Positions 54,347 to 62,719 of a stretch of DNA of 64,000 nucleotides are shown here, piece after piece. This stretch comes from Pontibacter populi (GTDB lineage: Bacteria > Bacteroidota > Bacteroidia > Cytophagales > Hymenobacteraceae): assembly GCF_019336435.1 (NCBI RefSeq), contig NZ_JAHWXQ010000001.1, positions 930,001 to 994,000 of the forward strand. The letters are read 5' to 3'. Every line of letters begins with the position of its first letter. Position 1 is the first letter of the stretch. The notes below the pieces were generated by a model. It searched no databases and was not told the origin of the DNA. It saw nothing but the letters and a program-made list of their open reading frames with translations. Made by a program: the position numbers and the translations under genes.

Positions 54347-55534
54347 TTATTTCTGGCTCAGGCTGCTGCCGGCGGTTTGCTCAAATACAACTGGCTGGCC
54401 TTCGTTCAGGCTCTGGTAGCCGGCCGTAATTATCTGGTCGTTGGTTGCCAGTCCGCTCAGCACTTCGGTTTTGCCCTGGTAGGTCTGGCCGGTCTTTATT
54501 TCGCGCTTAGCTGCCACGTAGCCGTTGCCTTCTTTTTTAGCCACATACACGTACTCCGATTTCTCGTCTTTCTGCACCAGGTTAACCGGTACCACAATGG
54601 TGTTGTCGTTGTTATAGTCCTGGATGCGCACCACCGCCACCAGGTTAGGGCGCAGCTCCACAGCCCTGGCATCTTTTAGTTTGAGCTCTACAGTAAATGT
54701 GCGGCTGGTCGGGTTAATGAATTTGCCTACTACATCCACTGTTGTCACTACTTCTTTGTCAAGGTCCGGAAAGTAAACTATAGCTTTATCGCCTTTACTG
54801 ATGTGCGTCAGGTATGCCTCAGACACTTCGGCCACAATTTTGCCACCGGCAATGTTCACGACTCTGATGATGCCCACGCCCGGCGCTACTGCTTCGCCAG
54901 TATTCGGAATCACTTCATCTACCACACCGCTAACCGGAGCTTTCACATTGAATTGGTCGCGCTGTTGCTGCAGGGCTGCCAGGTTGCGCTCCAGGGCTTC
55001 CTTGTTATTTTTGGCAGTCAGGAACTGCATTTCGGTACCTATTTTCTGATCCCACAGGTTTTTCTGTTTTTCATAAGCTATGCGGGCCAGGTCCAGGCGG
55101 GTGCGCAGTTCGGCAAGGTTCTGCTCCAATACCTGCGCATCTATAGTTGCCATCGTCTGTCCTTTGCTTACACGGTCGCCAGGCTGCACACGCACACTGG
55201 TGAGCACACCCGGTACTCGGGCACTTACCAGCACATCCTGGTCAAACGCCACCTTGCCCTGCATCTCCAGGTAGTGGTTAAAAGTATCTAGCTGCACCGT
55301 TGCCACCGACACTGGAACCGTTTTTTGAGGCTTATTTACTTTTTTGCCTTCGGCCTTCAGTTGTACTTCCAGGTCGGCAATCTGCTTTTCTATAGTTGCC
55401 TGCTGCTCGCGCAGTTCGGCTAGCTGGGCTTCCTTATCGGTGCCGCTACCGCCGCAGGCAGTAAGGCCAAGTATAAGCGCTATAGTTGCGATACCTATAA
55501 TGCGTGTCATTTTCAGTTCTGTCAGGTTTTTCAT
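54347..55534 (-). CDS. RND periplasmic adaptor (membrane fusion) lipoprotein
   Basis: The 395-residue adaptor has a lipobox with Cys27 (GLTAC), an N-terminal coiled-coil stretch (AQLAELREQQATIEKQIADLEVQL), a lipoyl/barrel-sandwich half (VSARVPGVLTSVRVQPGDRVSKGQ and FNVKAPVSGVVDEVIPNTGEAV), a helical hairpin between them, and the beta-barrel and membrane-proximal domains. It links the pump to the outer-membrane channel. It lies between the tolC-like and RND genes, 4 and 19 bases away. Confidence 0.93.
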   Translation of the reverse strand: MKNLTELKMTRIIGIATIALILGLTACGGSGTDKEAQLAELREQQATIEKQIADLEVQLKAEGKKVNKPQKTVPVSVATVQLDTFNHYLEMQGKVAFDQDVLVSARVPGVLTSVRVQPGDRVSKGQTMATIDAQVLEQNLAELRTRLDLARIAYEKQKNLWDQKIGTEMQFLTAKNNKEALERNLAALQQQRDQFNVKAPVSGVVDEVIPNTGEAVAPGVGIIRVVNIAGGKIVAEVSEAYLTHISKGDKAIVYFPDLDKEVVTTVDVVGKFINPTSRTFTVELKLKDARAVELRPNLVAVVRIQDYNNDNTIVVPVNLVQKDEKSEYVYVAKKEGNGYVAAKREIKTGQTYQGKTEVLSGLATNDQIITAGYQSLNEGQPVVFEQTAGSSLSQK

Positions 55535-55538
55535 GGTT

Positions 55539-57014
55539 TTATTTTGAGATCAGGGTGCCGTTGGCTTTTTCTAAATTTACTTTGGCAATCAGAGCGTCGT
55601 AGATGGCGGCGTAATAGTTGGTCTGTGCCTGACGCAGGTCGGTTTCGGCGGTTATCACTTCCAGGTTAGAGCCTACTCCTTCCTGGTATTTGATCTTGGC
55701 AACACGGGCTATACTTTCGGCAAGTTCCAGGTTCTCCTGCTGCGATTTCAGTACATCCAGGGCATTAGTGAGTTCTGTAGATGCCTGGTCCAGCTGCAAA
55801 TCAATGCTTTGACGCAGGGTCTCAAAACCGTACTTGGTATTTTTTAACCTGAGCTTGGCCTGCTGCGCCTGATAATGCCTGCGTAACCCATCAAATAGCG
55901 GCACCTGCAGCTGCGCCCCAACATAACCGAAATCGAACCAGTTGCGGTCCGTGTTATTATCAGCACCGGCGCGCACGTTCATCACATCCGAAAACGACTC
56001 CCCAACACCGCTGTAACCGTATCGGGCATTTAAGTATAGTCTAGGCAGATAACCTGAATTGATGTTGCGCACATCCAGGGCAGCCAGATCGCGTTGTGTT
56101 TCCAGAATAGAGTATTCGATGCGGTTGCTATAGTTAAAGTTTTGTGCGCTGCTCTGTGTTGCATCAACTTCCACTTCGGTTAACTTGTCTGTTAAAACGA
56201 CAGGCTGATTTTGCGGCAATCCCATCTGAAATTTCAGCAAGCTCTCGCTTAACTGCATCAGGCGGTCGGCTTTTTGCTGCTCTACTTTCAGGTTGTTATA
56301 AGATACGCGCAGGCGGTCCACATCCAGCTGTTCGGCCACGCCATTCTGAAACATGATGCGGGTTTGCTTCAGTAAGGTATCTAGTCGCACCAGATTCTGA
56401 TTCAGAAGCTCAATTCGTTCGCGGTTTACCAGTACGCCATAGTAGGCTTTGCTTACCTGTTCGGCTATATCGATCTCGGTTTGCGTAGTGTTTTTGCGTG
56501 ATAGCTCTGTATAAGTTTTGGCCGCTTTCAGGCCGATCAGGTAAGAGCCGTCGAATAGTAGCTGGCTGCCGGTTATTGCGGCGTTGCCGGTGTATGGCTG
56601 CACAAATGTGATTGCCTGCAAGCCGCCCTCTCCCGGGCGTGGCTCAGGTGTAGAATAAGTAGGCGCAAGCGTAATCGGCTGACCAGAAGCCAGCTGCTCC
56701 GGTGTAATCACAAACGGATCAAGTACCTGTGGCACACCTCCGAAATCACTTGGGTCTAAAAGGGTTTTCTGCTGTATAAAGTTATTGCCTACTTCTACAC
56801 CCGCATTTAGCTGTGGCAAACCCATCGCGCGGATCTCACCGGTTCTGGCTTTGGCGATCTTTTCTTCATTTTGGGCAGCTTTTAAACTGGCCCTGTTTTG
56901 CAGAGCATAATCTATGCTTTGCTGCAGGCTAAGCGGGATGGCCTCCTGGGCCTTCAGCCCCGAAAAGCTGAACAGCGCCAGTAATGCAGCCAATAGTGTA
57001 CTTCTTTTTTTCAT
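55539..57014 (-). CDS. TolC-family outer-membrane efflux protein
   Basis: The 491-residue protein has a signal peptide (SFSGLKAQ) and two OEP repeats with long helices (SLQQSIDYALQNRASLKAAQNEEKIAKAR and ITAETDLRQAQTNYYAAIYDALIAKVNLEKANG). It forms the trimeric outer-membrane exit duct of the tripartite pump. A 60-residue insertion (DPSDFGGVPQVLDPFVITPEQL...) follows the first helix, as is frequent in Bacteroidetes members. Confidence 0.92.
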   Translation of the reverse strand: MKKRSTLLAALLALFSFSGLKAQEAIPLSLQQSIDYALQNRASLKAAQNEEKIAKARTGEIRAMGLPQLNAGVEVGNNFIQQKTLLDPSDFGGVPQVLDPFVITPEQLASGQPITLAPTYSTPEPRPGEGGLQAITFVQPYTGNAAITGSQLLFDGSYLIGLKAAKTYTELSRKNTTQTEIDIAEQVSKAYYGVLVNRERIELLNQNLVRLDTLLKQTRIMFQNGVAEQLDVDRLRVSYNNLKVEQQKADRLMQLSESLLKFQMGLPQNQPVVLTDKLTEVEVDATQSSAQNFNYSNRIEYSILETQRDLAALDVRNINSGYLPRLYLNARYGYSGVGESFSDVMNVRAGADNNTDRNWFDFGYVGAQLQVPLFDGLRRHYQAQQAKLRLKNTKYGFETLRQSIDLQLDQASTELTNALDVLKSQQENLELAESIARVAKIKYQEGVGSNLEVITAETDLRQAQTNYYAAIYDALIAKVNLEKANGTLISK

Positions 57015-57038
57015 GTTTTATTCTGGTCAGGTAGTAGG

Positions 57039-57680
57039 TTATTCTTCTTCTTTAATCTGTTTGAGCTCGTTTATCATTTTATGTCCTTTCAGGGTAGCCA
57101 GGCCGAGCATATAATGTTCCAGGGTAGCCATCTGCACGCGTTTCAGGTCATATTTGTGTGGCGGAAAAAGAACAGGGTTAAAAGGCAGCTCCACCTGCAC
57201 CAACCGTACCTTGGCCATCACTTCCACATCCAGGTCTTTGCGGTAAAGGCCTTCCTTTATGCCACGTTCCAGGTTTTCCTTAATCTTCACGAACATATAA
57301 TCGTCGCGGTGCTGCATCCATAGTTTAAAAGCTTCGGGGTGATATTTCTGCAGGTCGTGGAAAACGGAAGGGTGAAACTGGTTAAAGAGCTCTCGCGTCA
57401 TGGCCATGATGTTGAAAAGCTCTTCGATGGCGTTATTAGAACTCTGAAAATGTACTTCGCAACGCTGCTGCATATCCTGCAGGTAAGCGCCTGTAGAGGC
57501 CACTACAATCTCGTTCTTGTTCTCGAACCACTTATAAATTGTCTTCTTCGACATTGCCAGGAATTGCGCAATATCATCCATCGACACACTTTTAATGCCC
57601 CGCTGGCAAAACAGCTGGAAAGCGGTGCAGGAAATTTTCTGCTTAGGATCTGTTCTCTCTTCTAACTCGGCGTTGCTCAT
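57039..57680 (-). CDS. TetR-family regulator of the efflux operon
   Basis: The 213-residue protein has an N-terminal TetR helix-turn-helix (FQLFCQRGIKSVSMDDIAQFLAMSKKTIYKWFENKNEIV, about residues 21-59) and a helical ligand-binding domain. It is first in the efflux operon and probably represses it. A candidate operator TGGAAAC-N16-GTTTCCA lies 16-45 bases upstream. Confidence 0.92.
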   Translation of the reverse strand: MSNAELEERTDPKQKISCTAFQLFCQRGIKSVSMDDIAQFLAMSKKTIYKWFENKNEIVVASTGAYLQDMQQRCEVHFQSSNNAIEELFNIMAMTRELFNQFHPSVFHDLQKYHPEAFKLWMQHRDDYMFVKIKENLERGIKEGLYRKDLDVEVMAKVRLVQVELPFNPVLFPPHKYDLKRVQMATLEHYMLGLATLKGHKMINELKQIKEEE

Positions 57681-57695
57681 AACGGCGCAAAACTA

Positions 57696-57725
57696 TGGAA
57701 ACGATTTTTATATCCAAAGTTTCCA
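57696..57725 (-). promoter_or_regulatory. Candidate TetR operator
   Basis: Inverted repeat TGGAAAC (57696-57702) and GTTTCCA (57719-57725), 16 bases apart; a further AGTTTCCAT half-site lies at about 57799-57807. It is immediately upstream of the tetR start on the minus strand. Confidence 0.5.
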
Positions 57726-57925
57726 AAGGGGTATTTTGTTTAAGGAAAAGTGCATAAACTTCTCATTTCCAGATAAATTGCAAAAGCTATAGTTAGCAGT
57801 TTCCATACCCATTTCCTGACAAACTCCTGTGTTATACAGACCAACACCAGCATAAACTATAGGAATAGCAAACCAGGCACTTCACCGGACTGGTGTTGCA
57901 ACACAGAAGATTGATAGAAAAAAAT

Positions 57926-58669
57926 TTACAGTCCTAGCACGGTGCGCAGTTTGGTATAACCGCTCTTACTCAGCGGGATACGTATGCCGTTTTTGAGCAG
58001 GGCTACGTGGCTGTCTTTCTCTAGGGGTTCGATTCGGGTGAGTTGGGAGATGGGGATCATAAAGGAACGGTGCACACGTACAAACTGCGCTGGGTCGAGC
58101 GTCTGTTCGTAATAGCCCATCGTCTTCTTTTTGAGGAAGAGGCCGTCTTTGGTGTGGATCTTTACATAATCATCGTAGGCTTCCAGGTACAGTACATCCT
58201 GCACAGGTATTATCCGGATGTCGTTGCCGGCTTTTACTACAATGCGCATCCGCTCTTCGGGTTGTTTGGCGGGCACTTCGCTAAGGTCTATAGTTGGCTT
58301 TTCTGCTGTTTCTATAGTTCGCTTTTCCTGCCATTTCTTCAGCGCTGCATCAAACCGTTCCTGACTGAAGGGCTTTAACAGATAATCCACGGCATTTGAT
58401 TCAAAAGCCTTCAGGGCATAATTATCAAACGCGGTGGTAAAGATCACACCCGGTTGCTGCTCTACCAGTTCCAGCATCTCAAACCCGTTTATTTTCGGCA
58501 TTTGGATGTCCAAAAATATCAGATCGGGGTGGTGCTGCTTTATGGCTTTTATACCTTCAAAACCATCGCCACATTCCTGAACTATAGTTACATCCGGATG
58601 CTGCAATAGGTATTCGGCAACTATACTGCGGGCCAGCGGTTCGTCGTCAATTATGAGGCACTTGATCAT
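57926..58669 (-). CDS. LytTR-family response regulator
   Basis: The 247-residue regulator has a receiver domain with acidic pocket Asp8-Asp9, phospho-acceptor Asp54 (LIFLDIQMPKINGFE) and Lys near 104 (LLKPF), followed by a LytTR DNA-binding domain (YLEAYDDYVKIHTKDGLFLKKKTMGYYEQTL, FVRVHRSFMIPIS). It is activated by the sensor kinase encoded directly upstream, whose 3' end it overlaps by 23 bases. Confidence 0.95.
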   Translation of the reverse strand: MIKCLIIDDEPLARSIVAEYLLQHPDVTIVQECGDGFEGIKAIKQHHPDLIFLDIQMPKINGFEMLELVEQQPGVIFTTAFDNYALKAFESNAVDYLLKPFSQERFDAALKKWQEKRTIETAEKPTIDLSEVPAKQPEERMRIVVKAGNDIRIIPVQDVLYLEAYDDYVKIHTKDGLFLKKKTMGYYEQTLDPAQFVRVHRSFMIPISQLTRIEPLEKDSHVALLKNGIRIPLSKSGYTKLRTVLGL

Positions 58670-59687
58670 AGTTCTGTGGTATAGTTACGGTGGTGGTAAA
58701 TTGGTTTTCGTGCTGTTGCGTTTGCACCAGGTCGGGGCGGGCGTAAAGCAGGTACAGCCTGCGCTGCACCGAGTTTAATCCGAAGCCTGTTCCCTCCTGG
58801 GCCTGCGAGGCATCCGTATCAAAAGGGTTCTGTATCTGGATGAGTAATCCTTCTTCTGCCCGATCAGCTTTTATACTTATAGTTGTTTCGCCTGTAGTGC
58901 CGTAAAGTCCGAATTTAATCGCGTTTTCTACAAGCGGCTGCAATAGTAAAGCGGGTAATTTTAAGGCTTTGGCATCTTCCGATACCTCTACTATAGTTTG
59001 CAGCCGGTGCCCGAAACGCACTTTTTCGATGGCCAGATACAATTCCAGTTGTGTTAGCTCTTCGGACAGGGTTACGCGTTGCTGGTTTTCTTTGCGCAGG
59101 GTGCCCCGTAAAAAATCGGATAATTGCTGCACCATGGCCCTGGCTAACGCTGGTTTGCTTACCACCAACGCACTGATCGAATTAAGACTGTTAAATAGGA
59201 AATGTGGCTGTAATTGCTGTCTCAAAGTATAAAGCTCAGCTTCGCGGGCCAGTTTCTCAGTAGCGGCTTTTCGCTCTTCGTGCTGGCGCTGCTCTTTGGT
59301 ATAAAACCAGAACCAGTTTATCAGCAATAACAACAGCAGCAGCAACCATCCGAACACCAGTCGCATTGGCAACGAATCGCCAACAAAACTCAGGTACAGC
59401 TCATCGGCTACCAACCTGTCAATCAGGAAACTATAAACCAACGTGCAGATACCGGCCAGGCCCAAGCTCCAGGCCATAAGCAGCACTCCCTGGCGCAAGG
59501 TTGGCTGGTAGTAACGCAGCCCCGTGCCCGCAGCGTAACCGGCTATAGTTAGCAGCATGTTGTAGAGCAGCGCATCTTTTAAAGTCAGGCCAAGGTTATA
59601 GTTTGCCGGCAACAGCACCAGCACAAACACCCCTGACCAGAAAGCCGCCCATGCCACATATAGCCAGATCACCCGTGTTGGAGCCAT
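58647..59687 (-). CDS. LytS/YehU-type sensor histidine kinase
   Basis: The 346-residue kinase has four hydrophobic segments in the first 130 residues, then the His_kinase domain with phospho-acceptor His162 in QLQPHFLFNSLNSISALV and an ATP-binding domain (LLQPLVENAIKFGLYG; GTGFGLNSVQRRL). It phosphorylates the LytTR regulator encoded downstream. A LiaF-like membrane protein gene sits just upstream and may supply or modulate the signal. Confidence 0.93.
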   Translation of the reverse strand: MAPTRVIWLYVAWAAFWSGVFVLVLLPANYNLGLTLKDALLYNMLLTIAGYAAGTGLRYYQPTLRQGVLLMAWSLGLAGICTLVYSFLIDRLVADELYLSFVGDSLPMRLVFGWLLLLLLLLINWFWFYTKEQRQHEERKAATEKLAREAELYTLRQQLQPHFLFNSLNSISALVVSKPALARAMVQQLSDFLRGTLRKENQQRVTLSEELTQLELYLAIEKVRFGHRLQTIVEVSEDAKALKLPALLLQPLVENAIKFGLYGTTGETTISIKADRAEEGLLIQIQNPFDTDASQAQEGTGFGLNSVQRRLYLLYARPDLVQTQQHENQFTTTVTIPQNYDQVPHN

Positions 59688-59705
59688 CGTTTGCAGCCGT
59701 TTAAA

Positions 59706-60518
59706 TTAGTAACTCTTAATGTCGAGGCCGCCGAACAAGGCAGTTCCTTTTATGATAAGCACTTTGTTAGGGTCGTAACCGCCTGGCAGCATCATGCGCT
59801 TATCCGATACGCCACCCAGTATAGCTACCACTTCAGAGCGTACTTCCCAGTGTGGGGGTATAATCAGCGAGGTTCCGCCAAAGATCTGTGTCGTATCCAG
59901 CACAACCGGCTGTTGCATATCTGCCTGCGCGAAATTTAGTTCGTTGCCGCCAAACACGCTCACTATTTCGCCGCCTTTAAAGTTCTTGGTCAGGATGTTG
60001 CGCTTTACACCACCTAAAATGGCCGTAGAGTTTACATAGTCATCTCCGGATACAGCTGCATCTCCCGCATAAGTACTTCCTGTGTTTGCTTCGTTGGAAG
60101 TTACACCATAAGGGGGCATAGTTGGTAAACCCGACGCAAAACGTGGGCGCATATCGCGTTTCGGCTTTAGTATTACCCAAAGGCCAATTGTAATGATCAC
60201 GATCGGCCAGATGTAATTCCGGATCGATATTCCCGGCACAAAATCATCAATCAGGAAGATTACGCCTAAGGCCACCGGCAAAATCCAGCCTGGGTTACGG
60301 AACGAATGTTTGAACCCAATAAATAAGCCGGCCAGTATCGGAATCATCTGCCACGAGAATAGCCAGCGTGGCAAAAAGACTACATTCATTTTAGAAGCCA
60401 GCAGCACAACGCCTACCAGCACGAGCAGTAGCCCGGCCATTACGCGGCCGCTTCGGTTATCGGCACGGTTCTTCCAGCCTTTGTACCCTTTGTTTGTGTT
60501 CAGATCCTGATTTTCCAT
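59706..60518 (-). CDS. LiaF-like membrane protein
   Basis: The protein has 270 residues: a polar N-terminus, four hydrophobic helices between residues about 26 and 117, then a beta-solenoid-like C-terminal domain with repeats VNSTAILGGVKRNI, IVSVFGGNELNF, DTTQIFGGTSLII, VVAILGGVSDKR and GTALFGGLDIKSY. This matches the LiaF/DUF5668 and cell-wall-active-antibiotic-response type. In Firmicutes LiaF inhibits the LiaS sensor; here the neighbour is a LytS-type kinase 18 bases downstream, so a similar role is an inference. Confidence 0.85.
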   Translation of the reverse strand: MENQDLNTNKGYKGWKNRADNRSGRVMAGLLLVLVGVVLLASKMNVVFLPRWLFSWQMIPILAGLFIGFKHSFRNPGWILPVALGVIFLIDDFVPGISIRNYIWPIVIITIGLWVILKPKRDMRPRFASGLPTMPPYGVTSNEANTGSTYAGDAAVSGDDYVNSTAILGGVKRNILTKNFKGGEIVSVFGGNELNFAQADMQQPVVLDTTQIFGGTSLIIPPHWEVRSEVVAILGGVSDKRMMLPGGYDPNKVLIIKGTALFGGLDIKSY

Positions 60519-60759
60519 AGTTGTTTCGTTTTAATTTCTGATCAAATGTACTTCAATCAGCAAGTGGCAGCTATAGTTAGTAGGCTGGCCAGGGCAAAAA
60601 GTCGGTAAGCTGCAGGGTTGCGTCGGTAAACGAAGGAGAGCTTATACTTACCGCCCGCTTATAGTATAGTAAAGTTGCTATATTATTTTGATTTTACCCT
60701 ATTCCAGGCTTTTCCTTTTGTCAAGAGCCTTACACCAAAATAGGGGTAGGAGTTTTTGT

Positions 60760-60798
60760 CTGAATCAGGATTTCCAGGATTAAAGGATTTTCAGGATT
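60760..60798 (+). repeat. Left terminal inverted repeat of copy D
   Basis: CTGAATCAGGATTTCCAGGA then TTAAAGGATTTTCAGGATT; the inverted partner is at 61509-61547 (about 29 of 39 positions). The same module opens copy A (5336-5378). Confidence 0.75.
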
Positions 60799-61508
60799 GG
60801 GCTTTTTGCTATAGTTGGAGTTGTAGTTCTATAGCTTGCGGGGTCCAACCCCCGGTCCCCCTTGTCTAATGCGGGGAGCTTTCTGCTGTTGCTATAGTTG
60901 ATTTATAATTCTATAGTTTCTTTTTTAACCCACCCCTACCCCTCCCGAGAGGGGAATTTTCTGCTATTGCTATAGTTTGAGCTACAGTTCTATAGTTTCC
61001 GTTTGTCATCCCCCTGCCCCCTTCAAAGGGGACTTTTATTTCTTTACCAACTCACAAACTATAGTTCTATAGTTACAGACCACGAGCAGGCCAAGTAAAC
61101 TTGGCCCCAAGGAACTATAGCCACGAATAAATAACCGATCTGCTTTAGCCAAGAGTAAATAAAGAAACTATAGCTAAGGCAGTAACTATCGAACTAATCA
61201 CAGTCTTCGGGTGGAGCGCCTTGTAGATTTCTGGTGCCTGTAAGGGCATTGTGAGGAACGAGAAAAAGAAATGTACACCGCGCGATGCCCGAAGACGGGG
61301 CCTCCCGGCCGTGAGGGCACCAAAGCTAACTATGACAACTATAGTTTAGTAAAGCTCCCAGGATTACAGGATATTTGAAAGAAAGGCTTGGTCGGATTAC
61401 AGAACATCTAGCTATAAGCCGAGATAGATTTCTCTCTGAGTTCGAAATGACAAAAGAGAAATTACAGGGCAAATAAGATCACTCTACTAACATTCGGAAA
61501 GAAAGAAT

Positions 61509-61547
61509 AATCCTGCTAATCCATCCATCCTGAAAATCCTGATTCAG
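61509..61547 (-). repeat. Right terminal inverted repeat of copy D
   Basis: The reverse complement begins CTGAATCAGGATTTTCAGGA and ends GCAGGATT, matching the left end. It lies 24 bases before the pheS promoter element. Confidence 0.75.
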
Positions 61548-61570
61548 TCAATTGTAATCCTGCAATTTAT

Positions 61571-61579
61571 TATCTTTGC
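61571..61579 (+). promoter_or_regulatory. -7 element of pheS
   Basis: TATCTTTGC matches TAnnTTTG and ends five bases before the ATG, suggesting a very short or absent leader. No well-spaced -33 TTTG is seen. Confidence 0.45.
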
Positions 61580-61584
61580 ATACT

Positions 61585-62610
61585 ATGGTGGAGAACATAC
61601 AACGAGTAGCACAAGAGATAGAAGCCGCCCAACTTAGCAATGCCGCCGAGCTGGAGCAGTTCAGAATTACATATATAGGTCGTAAAGGCCAACTTGCAGC
61701 CCTTTTTGATAACCTGAAGGAAGTTGCGCCGGAGCAACGCCGTGAAGTGGGCCAGCAGTTAAACCAGTTAAAGAATCGTGCCCAGGAGCGTTTCGACCAG
61801 GCACAGGAGCAATTGGCAAATAGCACCGAAAGCAATACTGATACTGGTTTTGATTTTACGCTGCCAACAATACCAAACACGTTAGGCACACGTCATCCGC
61901 TATCACTGGTACGCCGCGAGATCGTGCGCATTTTTGAACGTATCGGGTTTAACGTAGCCGAAGGACCGGAGATGGAGGACGATTTCCACAACTTTACGGC
62001 GCTTAACTTCCCGGAGAACCACCCTGCCCGCGAAATGCAGGATACGTTCTTTTTGAGTGAAGACAAAAACCGCCTGCTGCGTACGCATACATCCAACGTG
62101 CAGGTACGCCTGATGGAGAACAACCAGCCACCGCTACGCAGCATTATGCCGGGCCGCGTGTACCGTAACGAAGCCATTTCGGCCAGAGCGCACATGGTTT
62201 TCCACCAGGTAGAAGGCTTGTATGTAAACAAAGGCGTAAGCTTTAAAGACCTGAAAGAAACGCTTTACTACTTTGCCAAAGAGCTTTTCGGCCAGGATAC
62301 GAAAGTGCGTTTCCGTCCGTCGTTCTTCCCGTTCACGGAGCCGAGTGCCGAGATCGATATTTCGTGCCTGATCTGTAAAGGCGAAGGATGCAACATCTGT
62401 AAACAAACCGGCTGGGTAGAGATCGGTGGTTCTGGTATGGTAGATCCTGCTGTACTGGAAAGCTGCGGCATTGACCCGAAAGTTTACTCCGGCTTTGCGT
62501 TTGGTATGGGTATAGAGCGTATTACGATGCTGAAGTACCAGATTAAAGACCTGCGCCTGTTCACTGAGAACGACGTGCGCTTCCTTCGCCAGTTTGAAGG
62601 GGTTATTTAA
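61585..62610 (+). CDS. pheS: Phenylalanyl-tRNA synthetase alpha subunit
   Basis: The 341-residue class II synthetase subunit has an N-terminal coiled coil (VAQEIEAAQLSNAAELEQFRITYIGRKGQLAALF), motif 1 around HPLSLVRREIVRIFERIGFNVAEGPEM, motif 2 MPGRVYRNEAISARAHMVFHQVEGLY and motif 3 GFAFGMGIERITMLKY. It charges tRNA-Phe with PheT, which is not in this window. A zinc-like four-cysteine insertion is visible (CLICKGEGCNICKQTG). ATG 61585 was chosen because the open frame upstream starts inside the -7 element. Confidence 0.96.
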   Translation: MVENIQRVAQEIEAAQLSNAAELEQFRITYIGRKGQLAALFDNLKEVAPEQRREVGQQLNQLKNRAQERFDQAQEQLANSTESNTDTGFDFTLPTIPNTLGTRHPLSLVRREIVRIFERIGFNVAEGPEMEDDFHNFTALNFPENHPAREMQDTFFLSEDKNRLLRTHTSNVQVRLMENNQPPLRSIMPGRVYRNEAISARAHMVFHQVEGLYVNKGVSFKDLKETLYYFAKELFGQDTKVRFRPSFFPFTEPSAEIDISCLICKGEGCNICKQTGWVEIGGSGMVDPAVLESCGIDPKVYSGFAFGMGIERITMLKYQIKDLRLFTENDVRFLRQFEGVI

Positions 62611-62719
62611 TGGCTAAATGGTTGAATTGCTTAATTGTAGGGCCTTGCTGATAGCTGGTTTATAGTTATTGTTTAGCCTTTCAACAATTTAACCATCAAA
62701 CAATTTAACCATTTACAAG

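Larger units (their letters stand above)
60760..61547 (+). repeat. Modular dispersed repeat, copy D, with inverted ends
   Basis: The gene-free spacer between divergent genes carries: ATCAGGATT/CAGGATT end module (60760-60798), CCCCGGTCCCCC...GCGGGGAGC (about 60840-60872), CCCCTCCCGAGAGGGG (60925-60960), CCCCCTTCAAAGGGG (about 61015-61033), a variant GGCCAAGTAAACTTGGCC palindrome (about 61088-61105), conserved core (61201-61325), GCTCCCAGGATT box (about 61347-61358), GATAGATTTCTCTC...CGAAATGACA (about 61423-61452), and an inverted copy of the end module (61509-61547). Confidence 0.8.

Noticed and set aside
5336..61547. Interpretation of the four large repeats as insertion sequences.
   Set aside because: No transposase-like frame of useful length is present in any copy; only non-autonomous or structural explanations remain.
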